Positions 38,120 to 52,000 of a stretch of DNA of 64,000 bases are shown here, piece by piece. The first letter of the stretch is position 1; the number at the start of each line of letters is the position of its first letter. Made by a program: the position numbers and the translations under genes. Origin of the DNA: Acanthopagrus latus (taxonomy: Eukaryota; Chordata; Actinopteri; Spariformes; Sparidae); NCBI RefSeq assembly GCF_904848185.1, contig NC_051041.1, positions 20,313,772 to 20,377,771 on the forward strand, written 5' to 3'. The notes under the pieces were generated by a model. The model was not told the DNA's origin and made no database searches. It saw only the letters and a program-made list of their open reading frames with translations.

Positions 38120-38575
38120 TAATGTACTCAGGACTGAGTTACTACTACTATGCACTCTGCATATTAGGTTTATTAACAGAGGGGGAGGATCTCTCAGCTC
38201 TACAGACTCTATGGTGCAGGCTGGCCCTCTCCACAGGCTGCAGGATCGTGTTAAGACTCCGGAAAACAAAAAGCATTATCCTATTTAGTAAATGGTTGAC
38301 AGAGATGACCAAGATAGCCAATTATGAACAGTTGATCTTTAGCGTGAACAACAAGCAGGATGTGCTGAGTGACTTAGTAGGATAGGGACACTGTCATGAT
38401 ACCGTATGAGTGATGGAGATGGATGGATGTTAAGGATGCTTACCTGGATCTACTTTTATTTTCTTTACTGTGTGTTTTACTTTCTATTATTTTTTGTTTT
38501 TTTAAATATAGATCTTCATGGATGTCTGTGTTGTTGTAAATGTTAAAAAAAGGCAATAAAAAGTGAATTACAAAT
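38120..38575 (+). mobile_element. 3' end fragment of a LINE (L1/Tx1-like) retrotransposon
   Basis: A plus-strand frame from 38122 to 38385 ends with FSKWLTEMTKIANYEQLIF and a NNKQD segment. This resembles the extreme C-terminus of L1/Tx1-type ORF2 proteins (a WL..M..I..E.I pattern). It is followed by about 190 nt of T-rich 3' UTR ending in GCAATAAAAAGTGAATTACA and an AAATAAAAA tail. Only the last tens of codons remain, so it is a dead 5'-truncated copy. It lies just beyond the MFSD2A 3' end in the opposite orientation. The family name is from memory. Confidence 0.55.
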
Positions 38576-38859
38576 AAAAACAACCCTATTTGTACATCTT
38601 TAAAATCTGATTTTTGATGTGGCTCTTTTGTTGCTGCCGTTTTCACAACCTGCTCCGGTTACCTTTGAGGACACTGTCAGGTGTTTTGAGGATAGGAAGC
38701 TTTTAAAATAGTATTATCTCATCAGTAGGTGTTAGGTGATGGCTACCTATCCTTATGACACATGTAAATAATCCAGAGTGTTCTTACATTTGTTCATCTT
38801 TAACATCAAGTTTGTGTTGAACAGTTTTAAATCAAGGAATGCTTACAACTCATTCACAG

Positions 38860-40702
38860 TACACTTACCAATTAGTATTTATTAACAATGTCTTTTTCAA
38901 TCTCAATATTTTTTCTTAAATAACTACAGTACAGTGTACATAGGTTCATTTCACTCGCAGCCACAAATATCAAAGATATTTACAGGTTTACATACAATAT
39001 ATACATATGCACAGGAGGCATGTACACAAGGCATCTGTGTGTCCCCTGTGGGATTAAAGCTCACACATTTGGCTACAGCCTCAAGATTGATGAGGAAAGT
39101 TCACTGACAGGTTCTTAAAAGAGAAAAACACTGGCAAAATAAAACAGAGTGAGATTTACACGATGTACAATTATTACAGGTTTAGTGAGTGAAAATGGCA
39201 CCATGTTCTTGTGTACAGTAAGGAATCTCTGGGGAGGGGGGAAAAATAAAGAGGAAGAAATATGAACAATTTCACATCGGCAAACCAGTCGTCAGAGACA
39301 ACATATCGAAGATGTAACAGTATGTATAACATATGACACTATGTACACATTTCCATATCAGTGATATGAAATATGTCAATCCACACTTCCATGACAGGGA
39401 TTGAGATGATCACATAGCATCCTCATTGTTCCTTCAATAAACACACACATATATACAAACAAATAAGACATATTCAAAAAACACTCAAGGGCAATGACAC
39501 GTTCACTCCCACATCTTTCAATCTTCTTTTTTTCCCCGCATTAATGTGCTTCCCTTTTTGAATGCATATGGAGCAAAGACAGTAGCAATAGCAACATGCA
39601 TTAAAAGGTGTGTAAATGTTTTTAAAAGTTTCACTCACAGCCCATTTTCCTCATTTTGAGACGTCTAATTCAGTTGGAACCTTACAAGTTTTTAAAGAGA
39701 TTTAAATACTGCAAGATGCAGGACTTTCCAGCAAGCATGAATTCAAAAACAGTAAAATCAAAAAACTAATAAATATTTAAATAACAATGTCACTAAATTA
39801 GTACCGGCTGTAGTCGAGGCTACTCTCAGTGTCACGGAAAGAAAAACGCCTTTCCTGTCTTCAGTAGCTGTCCTATGAATAAGGTAATGAGAGTAATTCG
39901 AATGCTGGATAAACATTTTTATGTGAAATAAAAAAAAATGTTGTATTGTAGTGGTTTAAGTTTTATGGTACATAAGGAGCCCTTTAGAGCACAGATGTTA
40001 CTCAGGCCACTAGTTCCAATATCACAATATTATGGCATCTTTTAAAAAAAAAGTGGGATGGGAATGCGGAGGAAACACAAACTGGCTGACTGGTTTAAGT
40101 AAACTGTGAGGATTAACTGTAAAATTAAACATGTTCAAAATACATATGAAGTCACGACTCAAGAGCAGGTGACTGACATGAGTATCAGTCTGTCAGTTTT
40201 CAGGATTCTTAACCCCAGAATCAGGGCTAAAATTAAGGCGTTTTCACTGTTTGTTCAAGTTTCTCACAATGTTCACGTCTCACAGCTGTCAAGTTGATTT
40301 TAGCGCAGTGCTCAAGGTCATTAATGCTCATGTTATGTGTTATGTACAAGCTCCAGTGAGTAGCACCAATAATGGCAACACTGACAAAACATGCTCCCAT
40401 CACATTTCATGGTTCTGTGCAACTTCAACTGAGAACCAGGGCCAACTTTTAAAAAAGAAAGATTTTTGTACTCAAAAGTAGTGTGTCATACAAAAAGTAA
40501 GGCTTTTGAGATCGGACTGAACAAAAGAGGAGAGGGAATTTCATGCCGGGAAAATGTTTCATAGTCAAGTGTTGTAGAGGTGGAACAGCAGCAGTGTGAT
40601 TGGACAGGGCAGTGTCTGGTCCGACAGTCCCAGGTCCGTTGGTCCCGCCCAGTGCAAAATACCAGTCGATAGCTCGATTGGTCTGTGGGTCTCTAAAATA
40701 TG
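38860..40702 (-). other. mfsd2a: MFSD2A 3' UTR candidate
   Basis: From the TAG at 40705-40703 down to the first good minus-strand AATAAA (38883-38878, plus strand TTTATT) there is about 1.8 kb without introns or genes. It is AT-rich with several ATGTACA/TGTACA words. The extent is inferred from the signal. Confidence 0.45.
38878..38883 (-). terminator. AATAAA polyadenylation signal candidate for MFSD2A
   Basis: A minus-strand AATAAA in the context TTAATAAATACT, about 1.8 kb after the stop codon. Confidence 0.4.
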
Positions 40703-43700
40703 CTACACCATGTTGGCCAGCTCTGTGGAGTCTGTTTCTGAGTCTGCCTCGTTTTCCCTGCGAGAGAAAACAAAGAGTGATCAGTTGGAGTCCAGCTTCA
40801 CTCTAACACAGTAACACAACAGAGTAAAACATGTCCTGCCTTACCTCTGTTCCTGTAGCAGTTTGCGGTTGCCTTGCCTCCTCTCCTCGTCGATCGGATA
40901 CCAGTACAATATGACCAGGCCGATCAGGATGAGAGCCACGGGGGCGGCGGAGACCAGCAGTTTCAAGGTTAGATCTACTGCTGTTGGCTGAGTGCAGCCT
41001 CGACTGATGTAACCTGCGAAACTGAAAAAAGAAGAGGCATCATGACACTGAAATTTGTTGAGGGGAACAGCTCCTGTGGTAATCTATTATTTTCTTAGTA
41101 GAGCAAAGATCTCGATGTGAAGGCACAAAATCGCTGATCAAAGGCCAACAGTCTGCTGAGGAGTCAGTCATGTGATTCTACACTACAGTCTTACTGTACT
41201 TAATCTAATGAAAGCAAATTCCTCACTTTGATGTGGGATTTATGTGCTAGAGATTTAGCTTGGCCTCATTTAGACTTCTTTTTTTGTGTCCTACTCTGGT
41301 GAATGAAACATCTACAAAAACATTTGAAATACAGAAAAATATAAAAAATATAGACTGTGTGAGCTTAAGAGAATACTCACTCTAAACTGAGTGTGGAGAT
41401 GCCAAGAGAGATTCCAGAGGCAAACTTGGTGAAGAAAACGTAGAAGGAATAGAAGAGAGCTTCGTGGCCAGTGGAGTCAGGGTTCTGCACTTGGAAATCA
41501 TCTACGACGTCGGGCAGCATAGACCTGAAAAACATAGACAGTTTAAGATTGGTTAAACATAAATGCATATAGCCTTCCTGTTAGGAAAACATAAAAGGGA
41601 AAAATAGAAGTTAGCAGGGTTCTTACCAGGGCAGCAGGAAGGCTGCAGCCACTCCGACTCCGGCAGCGAAGGAGACGATGTAGGTAACAATCAGGTTACT
41701 CTTTATACACACCACCAGGATCATGAAAGGAATCACGGACTGGAAGGAACAGCAACACATTAGACCACTAAAGCACACAAGATCAGCCGTCTTTACTTCT
41801 CAGAACAAGTCTCTTAATGGCTGCAGAGCCATTTTCCTTAATCTCCAAGAATATGACTTATGTCCTGTAAATCTTACAGGCTTCATTTGAATTAGAAGTG
41901 GTGTGGGCCTTACCAAAGAGCCAGCGTAAACCGCAGTCTTCTTTCCAAAGCGACTCAGGAACCACTGCCAGAAGGGGATGGCCAGAGTAGCAGAGAGCTG
42001 AAGAGGGAAAAACAAATTCTGGTTACCCAGCTGGTTTTGTTTTGATACACATGAAACAAAGAAACTCACAGAAGTTTCAGTAAATTCCAGTAAAGGCCCC
42101 TCATTTACAGGGAGGACCCTCAGTGTAACATTAAAAGTCAGCACAGACACGTCATTAGAAACAATCTCAATGTGCTCTAGTCTCTGAGTTCGACAACACT
42201 TGTGCAGAGATGCAGAAACGCACACATCTGACCTCTCACACCTGCCAAACACAACAGTGACGCTGGAAGACAATATGGTTTCTGTGGCCCTTCCCAAAAC
42301 AAATTCGAGCTCCGTGTGATGCAAACTTCCGCAGGGGTCACCCTATGACTCTACAGGAGGGGCAGAGGGCTCTCTCGGATCAGTTTGGCCTCTGACCCCT
42401 GCTTGTTTGCCTAAGGTAAAGATAACACATAGCCGTGGAGCTATGTTTTTCCCCCACCTTTTTCTCATGAAAAAGATAAATGATAGACATCGTCATTTCT
42501 GTGTGGCTTCAAACGCTGTTTTATGTGGTTTCTCACTTCATTTTCTTCCTGTTCACAGCTTTCATGTTTTGCTCTAACAGCAGTGTGTCTGAACTTCCTC
42601 TTCAAAATCACACCAACCTCTGCACTGTGAGGCTTAACAGCCTTCTTCTCATGAATCAATCACTATCAATTAACATGCCTTTATCTTCCAAAGAGGCCTC
42701 ATAAAGCATGCTTTACACAACTGACTTCAGTATGTTCCTGCCAAATAAAACAGATCAGAAAAACATGGCTAATTCTCTGACATAAACAGTGCCCAGCCCT
42801 GGAAAATCTGTTTGTTTGCCGTGCAGCAGCAAAGCTCTACAACAGGATACTATATGAGATTAGATATTGTGCTACGTGAAAGCCTGATATTTACAATAAG
42901 GTCTCAAGAGCAAGTACTTGTATAATGTTGTTTAACTCATCTTTGCTCTAATATGATCCACATTTCCAGGATTAGACGCACATCTCATCAGATTACTCAG
43001 GTGAGGATTATGGGTAACTTCATGAGGAGCGCTTTCTGTCATAAAAGAAAAGTCATTCCACTAAATAAATGTAGTTCAACAGAAAGTCGCAGCCTTGGCT
43101 CCATAATCCTTTCCATAAAGTCAAGGATCAAAGCACGTAATCTTTTCACCCTCGCTAACCTGCACTTTCTCAGCCCATACAGTAGTACTGTGCGTGCTAC
43201 TGCAGGCACATCTGTGGATTAATTGGCTTTAATACCTGTCAGGACGTAAGGTGATGCTTTGAGAAGATGAGCTTTTTTTTCCAAGAGGGGTCAAGAGAGA
43301 TAAATAAAAGGATAATAAAAGTGTGGCTCCTTGACTGTCTGTGGGAATGGGGTGGCATTCAGGCAGAGTGGACACATATTCTGGAAAAGTGCAGCCAGGA
43401 GACACTGCTTTCTAACCAAGAACAGAGCCGGCTTGTAATTGAAGACAATTTATGTGTTCGCCCTGGGAGGGAAGCTTTTGTCTGTACTCAGAGCTAATGG
43501 CTACACTGATTCCACACAAAGAAGGGTTCATACGCTGAGGGACATGTGGCCATCACCATGGGAACTGCCTATATGTCTGCGTGTCCGAAAATGCCTCCTG
43601 TGTGTGCGTGGACTCACCATGATGACCAGCAGAATGTTCTGGAAGTCGTTTCTGAAGCCCAGCGTGGAGCTGCAGAACAGGGCGAAGTTTCCCTCCAGGA

Positions 43701-46016
43701 GCTGCGGGACGAAAGCACAGAGACCCACTCAGTCAGATTCTACTGCCTCAACACAAACATGGAAACACGCCGCGGGCAAACATCGCAGGCGCTGAGTAAA
43801 CTGTGGCTGGGTGCACAAACCAGCGAGTTGTGAGTTGGTTGAATTCATTCACCAAAAAACAAACATAGGATTGACACACTCTAACCAAGCCCATTGTCAA
43901 AGAGGTGTGTAGGTGTCTCTATACTCACCATGAAACCCAGTGAGGTGAAGAGGAAGACCATGACCAGTTTGGCATAGGGTCCGTGCCCCATCACCAGCTT
44001 AATCCCCTGGAAGAAGCCCATGGGCTCTGACCTGGGACGAGAAGAAGACTCTGGAAGAGAAAGAAATGAACAAAGATTTTAAAAATTACCACTTGAGTAC
44101 ATTTTTTAACTCGTGTTTTCCTGTTGCCATTGATCTTCAGTTCAGTACAGGAGAAGCGGGCTCGTCTTTACTGGATTTCTATTAGTTCCGCCACTGGTCA
44201 CAAGCTTTCTAATTTGGCCCACATCCTGTGTGCTCTCACACAGCCTGTCAGCCCACAGTCAGACCATAGCAGACAGCTATGATTCTGCATCCCTATTGGA
44301 CTGGAGTGGAAACGTCACTGATGGCTCTGTTCACTGTTCAGGTTAGAGTGTTTGCGTGCATCCAATTAGGGAGATTAACTCGATCGAATGAGGTTTTAAT
44401 GGTTTTTCGAAAAGTGACAAAAATCAATGAACTCAGCACTTTTAACTAAAGAAATGGTTGGATTTAACAGTTAAAAATTCTAATAAAATATTTTAATGAC
44501 CTGTTAAATATGACACAATTTCAAAGACATGTATAAAGCAGTTTCATAAGCAAATAAAATCCGCTGTGATTCACCCCTAATTTGAGGGCTTTTACACTAA
44601 TTTTAGCTTTGAATGCCAAGCAAAATGAGTCAATTAAAGGAGTGAATAATAGAGCCAGTTTGACTGACGGATTGATGCCTTACCTTTCTGCTCTCTCACA
44701 CCAAAGAAAAGAACAATAGCGCAGAGGACGTAGATAGCACAGATGACACCAGAAGCGATCATGTAGGCCGCTCTCTGTAATGAAGGAACGAGAGGGGAAA
44801 AGACAACAGTTAGCAAACATCATCGGTCTTACTAAAGTTATTTTTCCTTGGAACAGTAAAGCTGCTGTTAGGATTTTCTGCCAAATGTGACGAATGAGTA
44901 TGTGTGTGTTTACCGTGTGCTCCAGGGAAATAACAGGCTCAGAGTCATTGAGGAGTTTTGAGGAGGTGCTCAGGTTGGCCACAATGTCACCAGGTCCTGG
45001 TAGGCAGGGCGCATTCGCCATGCCCACGATCTGCCCCTGGATGGCTGTACCAAGAACAGTTCCCAGAACCTCCACCGTCATCCCTGGTGGGGGAAACACC
45101 GAGAGATATTAAAGAGATGACATTTGATACTTGTCTTGCCTGTCAGGAAACTAATTTAGGAAGTTTTACATGCAGTGATACTCACTGTATGCTGTGGCAG
45201 AGTCTCTTTCTTTCTGTTCCGAGCTGATGAACATAGTGAGGGCAGAGTACGGCACATGGAAGCACTGATTGGAAAGAAAAAGAGGAACAAAGTGAGGACA
45301 GTGAGCACAGAGCTTTTTCAATTGTGATGCAGAGAAGAAAAGGAGTTGTTCCACAATTTGGGTAATTTGCTTGTTTGCATTCTGGCAGAGTGTTAGGTGA
45401 AAAGATTACTCCAGCATCTGTAAATTAAATCTGAGGCTTCAACAACAACTGGAAAGAACTTGAATAAGGGAAGAAAAGCTATCTTGGCTCAGTCCAGATG
45501 TAATAAAATCAGCCTACCATAACCCCCCCAAAACTCACCAATTATTACATTTTGTTTGTTTAATCCCTACAAAAAGCAGTTGTCAATAAGTGAGCTTCAC
45601 AGGTGCTGGTGGATTTTGTTGCCTTTAAAAAAAGAGCAAAGCTGGCTTTTTACCACCAGTTCTAGTCTTCATGTTACAGTACATTTACCTTCTCCTTGCT
45701 CAGATATGAGAGTGGTATGAATCCTGTCATTCAATTCTTTGCAGTAAAACTGTGTTTCTCCCAAAATGTGGAACTGTTCCTTTGACGTTAATCATTTCAG
45801 ATTATAGTACAATTCAATACTTCCTGACCGAATGTGATGGAAAAATTGTGACACATTGTGACCATCAAATCAGTTTAAAAAAAAAGAAAAAAGATTAATT
45901 ATAATTAAGTTTACTTAATACTGACCCCATAGTAACTTTTGATTTTAAAATAAGGAGTCATTTATGAGGTGTTATGTGCAACATTGAGTCATTTTAATAG
46001 CACATGCAGAGTGTGT

Positions 46017-46050
<34 letters not shown>

Positions 46051-49000
46051 CTGTACGTGTGTGGTACTCACAGTCTGAAGGGTCTGGAAGATGCAGTAGA
46101 AGAAAAGGTACCAGATGACTTTGCCATCCTCATATGGAGGAACATACCATATGAGGAAATAGGAAAGCACAGCCAGAGGGGTTGAGAGCACGATCCTGCA
46201 GAGGAACAGAGGAGAGACAACAACAACAACAACATCAGTGGCTGTCCAAAAACGTGAGCCTACTCGTGTGTGCGAAACATTCAGACTCTGTAAACAATTA
46301 GCAGCTTTTATAAAGAGAGGGGCCACACGTTACATAACAAATTGTTTGAGGGTGGCTTTCATTGCATTTGTGCCAACTTTTCTTCACGCTGATTATCAAA
46401 TACAGAGAGACAGTATTCTCTGCCTTCACTTTCATGAAACGGGTCGGCCTTCAGGCGTGGATGTAGCGGTTATGTTGGGGGAAATGTTGCCAAACAACAC
46501 TTGCTATGATGTCATCATGTACAGAGGACTCATTTGATTTTTTTTCCCTTTGGTAAAAAATGCTTCATTGTGGCATCTGTATGTGTGTTAGCAGTAGAAG
46601 AATGTTGATATGAATAAGAACATGACATTCAAGTTTCATAAGCACATCCATGCCATCCTGTATTCAGCCTCCTCCTCCTCATCATACGTCTAAAATCCCG
46701 TAAATACCAACATGAGGTCACTTTAAAGAACTCTACTCTGGCATGATTTCACTATATCATATTAGTCACTTCCTTTCTGCTATGGTCTGACCAACTTTCT
46801 CCAATCACATACCAGATTGTGAATGAAACCACACCTCTTCCACAGGAACAGGAAGCAGCACAGGCATCCTGCTTGTCCATCTATTCTCTACGGGAAATGT
46901 TAATCAGGTGATCCATCAGACAGGATGTGAGTTCATAAACGCATCACAAGTGACCCACGTAGCAGCATGCCATTGTCATAAACATAAATAAGAAATGACG
47001 CACGGCAGCGACTGATGTCCAATCAAAGTAACTTCACTACAGACTGAAAACTGACCACCTTAAGCCTTTCTTACAAGAACACAGCGTTTGTTAAACATCG
47101 TGTGCTTCACAGAGACAGACACATCCGGAGGAGCAGCTTTCTTCAGACTCTCTCTCCCACGTATGGCGTGATTAACTGCACACTTGTGTAAAGCCACTGT
47201 GGGCGCGGTGCGCAAGTCAAAGCAGGTGCTTTGCACAGAGATGACATTACACTTCGGAATGCATTTTTTTTAAGCTTATTTCTTCTGTGCCAAAAGGGAC
47301 CAACACCTACTCATGTATGCATGGAACTTGATTTGACTTCAGTGTATGCTGTTCTCAGACAGGCTGCAAGACTGAGCCAACAGTTGCACTGTGCTTGCAT
47401 TAGTGCAGTGACATAAGTAGTAGGCCATATAAATAGTAGTCAAATGCCCCCCCCCCCCCCGGACCGTATTCAAATGTCCTCTGAAATAGCCGCGCTGACT
47501 CGGGACTGGTTATTTTATAAGCACTTTACAGCTTTCAGTCCATCTTTGTCTGTGGGAACATGTCATATACACCGACAGCAATATGCAAAAATGTTGTCTT
47601 GGCAGCCATCATAGGGCTGGGTAGGTGAGAAACTGTAATTAAAGATAACAACAAAGCTGATGCCAATAAAAAGGGGTACAGAAGTAAAGAAAAAAAAAAT
47701 CACACATCTATATATTCACCGATATACACACATTTTTGGCAATGTTCCATGAAATGTGGTCATCAAACTCTTGTGACAGACATGTAACGAAGGCAGGATC
47801 ATTTACAGGTTAACCTGCTGTCTAAAATGACACCAGCGTAAACTTCATAATCAAATTCAAGCACTTTTGAAGCATTTTCAAAGTGTATTTAAAAGCTCTT
47901 TTAACTTCCATCCGTTTTTAAATGACATATTTATAGACTTATATGAGCTTGAAATGATCATATTAAATCATTTTGCAATAAACAACCAAATTAAATTTTG
48001 GGGTTTTTTTTTTTCCCAAATGAAACACATAAATGTTTCATGTTTCAAAATGTGTCAACTGTCTGTGAGTAGCCTTGGCATCCTACTTTAGTGAGCCAAT
48101 ATAAAACTATTTATTATTAAAGTAAAGCAGTTAGGCCTGAAACATCCAACACTTTACCCAAAATGCAAGCACTTTACACCATACTAAAATATTATTTTCA
48201 AGCATCCAAAGCATCTTTTCCCGCAAAACAATCTAAAAAAAAAAAAATGCTTCACACTGATACCAATATATTTGTGATTGGCCAATACCAATCAATAATA
48301 TTGGCCATCAGATATATCAGTCAGGCTGACTCTAGTTTTGAAGACTTGACTTGACAGTAACTACATTAAAAATAATAACTCATGCTTTATGTAAAATAAA
48401 TACATAAATAGTAAGGTAAAACTACCCACATCCTCCAGCACACTTTGATGAATTTGAAATTCACATTAAGCAAAACCTGTATTTTTTGAGGTACTAATAA
48501 AAACTTCAGATGCTCAACAGTGTCCAAGTGAATCAAATTAAATGCATGTTTAGGGAATAGCAGGAAACCTGCAGTCTGTCACTTGTGACTGCTCCAGCAG
48601 CTCTGCAGCATCAGAGCCTCTCAGTGTAACCGTGCATTGCAACTTGAACTCTAATAACCTCGAGGATTCCTCAGCCAGTCTTTAAAAAATCCTACTGGGG
48701 CCTTCACAGCCCAAAGCTGACATGCCATTGGCTAACACGTGTGGTGTGTTGTGGGCTGGACCAATGAGAAGCAAGCCTATCCCACTCTACCCTCCCCCAC
48801 TCCCTGACAGGGAGCTTTTAAGATGGAGCAGCTCTGGCTGCCTCTCCGCTGCTTCCTCCCTGCTCTCACCGCAACCATCTCCTCACATCTTTTACGACCC
48901 AACTGACTGTAATGTGAACGAAACATGCCAATCATTCCTCCATCCCCTTCTTCCTCCAGCAGCCCCCGGGTCCACACCCATCTCTGACAATACATGGGCG

Positions 49001-52000
49001 AGTTGCATCTCGCTTTGCACGGGCAGCGGTACTATGACCCACTTTTGAGATCTCAAACATCAGCATCTTGATGTCAGCTGAAAATTGAAACAATGATTTA
49101 ACAGCCTCAGCCCTCCCTCACATTAGTTCAATCAAGCTGACTTTAATTCACAAACATTAAGTCTCCAACAACAGGATGCATTCTACATTTTTGGGATTAA
49201 TAAGCAAGTCAAGATAACATGTAGAAATCTAAAAATGATAACTTTTGAGAAAATATTTCCAATGTTTAAGCTCCTTCTGTTAATCATATTATAGCACTGA
49301 AGTCTCCATATGAGATTTGTTGCTTACAAAACCTCCATCTTAAACCTGCACAACAAGAAGCTACTTCAGTGTTTTTATCTGTAACCACCACCGCTTCATT
49401 TCCCAACCACAGAGGTAGGTATCTGTCTCTTCATGGGAACTGCTAGCCAACAGCTGGGGAGGAATACCATTCCTTTGTATTCTATATTCATTAAGCAGGT
49501 GTTTTCTGTGTATGTACACCCATGGGAACATTAAAACTGAGGAGGGGGCCACGCGAGACCTTTGCGACTGGGTTCATCGCCCTTCTTTCACAAGGTGCAC
49601 ACATTTCATATGCAGCTGGGGAGACCATATTTTAATCAAGCAGGCCCTGCATCTCCCTGTGCTGCTCATTATAGGTGCTGTCGGAGCCCTCTGAGACATT
49701 TACCAAGTCTTGTCACCTTTTCGCTCTGTAAGGCACAGCATGTTCCTCAACACTGAGGGAACAGAAGCTCTAAAACATCTCCGGTGTTGACAGGAGATCA
49801 CTCCTATATCCAGCATCTCACTGACACCCTACACTTCACTCACGTAACAGTTTGAAGGAAACCTGTTAGACATGAGAGATGAAAGAGGTCTGAAATACTT
49901 CTGACAATGCAGGAAGTGCGGTTAACACTCATGCACTAGTCATGGACAGACTGATAACTCATGAGATATCTAGGCAAGTAGGCTGCTCTAAGGTTGAGAG
50001 GCAGAGGTGTGGGGGAAGGGGATATAGCAGCTATAAAGAAAAAGGGGGTCAGTAACCTTCTGTGAAAAAGGTCTGATCATAAGCCTCCCACTCCCTCAGC
50101 CCTGCTGCCACACAAAGTGAACATCCTAACATTAATTTAGCTTCTGGCTGTGTTGCTCTTTATGAGGGCATGTCACTGTTGCTCTGGTCAAACAGACAGG
50201 AAAAACCAAATAATAGCTGTCATTTTTTCCCCCCCAAATCCTTAAATACCTTTAAAGGGGGCTATGTAGTTTTTAAGGAGAAAAATGTAATATTTACAAT
50301 ATTAATGAGGTAATAATACAAACAAAATGTCAAATATTCATTTTTCACATAACTGAAGAAGAAGAACAAGATGTTCTCAGAGGAAACTGAGGCTAAAAGC
50401 TGAAGTTGGAAAGGAGGCAGGGTCCATTTAAAACAATCAATTGTCAAACTGCAACACGTCCTGCCTTCTACATATATTTGTCACAAGTGTATGTGAAGCA
50501 CTATAGAGGGATTATTGTAAAAAAGAAAAAAGAGCATATATATTGAAATATAGGAATAGGAGTCCTGTCCAAAAAGGCCCTTATAAAAATATCAAAAAGC
50601 TGGAATTAGCTCTTTATTCAAACATATATGGATCCAGTTATCTGAGTCCTCCTGGCTGCTGACAGAAGCAGACTGGGTAGCAGGCAGGGGCTATATTTGT
50701 CAATGCTATGCCAAAAGCCATGGTGTGGTAAATGTGCAAGTCTAGCACCTGCAGGAACTCCCTATATTTGTTTGTGATAAAAACAGAAAGGCTTGAACTT
50801 TCTTTGCATTTTGGCTTTAGCAGTCCATCCCTGACCATTTCAGAGTTTTCACATTCTTCAGGGACATGCCTTAATGGCCTGTATTCATAGAGGATGTGTG
50901 TGTGCGTATGAAAAAAAGGGGGAGGGGGCTAGAACAGACACAAGGACGCATGTGTGGGCAATAACGAAGTCGTACAGCAGGAATTGCATCAGCATGACCC
51001 ACAGTAACCCCTCCTGTGACAGAGGAGGCACAGGCCCCGCCCCCAAACAATGACACATGTACAGTATCTGGTTGGAAAACTTCCACTAGCAGCTCTGACT
51101 CAATCAGCATTTCCTACTGCAAATGTGTGACCAGTTCTTTGATGACATACCAGTGGGGTAATGGAAATGGTGTGACTAGATGAGGTGAGGAAATATTAGA
51201 GCTGGAGGAGAACGATACTCTCAAGACAATCTCCCAGATGTACTAAAAAGCTTTAAAAATAGATCATCATAGTCATCATAGAAAACAAGTCGTACCAGGG
51301 CAGCATCCGTCCGAAACGTGTCCATGGGCTTCGGGAGACCAGGAAGCCCACTGTGGGGTCTGTAATGGCGTCCCATGCTCGGCCAACAAACAGGATGATG
51401 GAGGCATAGAAGGGATCCAGCTACAAAAGGAGAAGAAACGCAGATTAGTGCAACTGTGGCTGTAAAAGTACACAACTGTCAATTCAGTAGGTTGTTTCAT
51501 GATGCTCAGAAAACCTGTAAATCAGGCGCAATATAATCTGTCTGCTTCCAAGGCTAGGCACTGTTAATGTATTCCACAGTGACTAACTGTCATGAGCAAG
51601 CTGACGAGGGAACATAGTTTGTATTGTGAAACTGTTTGATGAGGCAGTGAGAAATGTTGCTTGTTTTAACTCAATAATCAAAAGGCAGCACTTAGCAAGA
51701 ATCAAGTCAAACAGTGAAGGTGCCATTTGGCAGCTAAGCCCTTCTGCTGTTCATCCAGATGAGACAAGCCTGACTGGAAGCCAGGCATGATGAATGCTCC
51801 ACTCCCGACTGTACTCCTGCGCCATGCTGCGTCGGCCAATAGACTCTTAATCAACAATCTTAGTAGCAGGACAAAGCTAAACCCCTGGGAAGCGGTTGAC
51901 TTACACGCTGTTTTGGCCTTTACCATCAGATTAGTGTCCGAGCCCATTAAAGTGAGACCCTCCTCATCGCGCTACCAACTGGACCCCCCTCCCTACGTTT

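Larger units (their letters stand above)
46200..51290. other. MFSD2A intron 3, no coding exon seen
   Basis: Non-coding by inspection. It contains a poly-C run (47448-47460), a repeat end at 48240-48345 and a copy of the short repeat family at 50249-50465. A 108-codon frame at 48722-49045 (+) is Pro/Ser-rich and has no resemblance I recognise. Confidence 0.4.

Noticed and set aside
41800..42324. 174-codon minus-strand frame
   Set aside because: MFSD2A exon 10 (41997-41914) read through into both flanking introns.
48722..49048. 108-codon plus-strand frame in MFSD2A intron 3
   Set aside because: Pro/Ser-rich low-complexity translation, no splice context or similarity I recognise.
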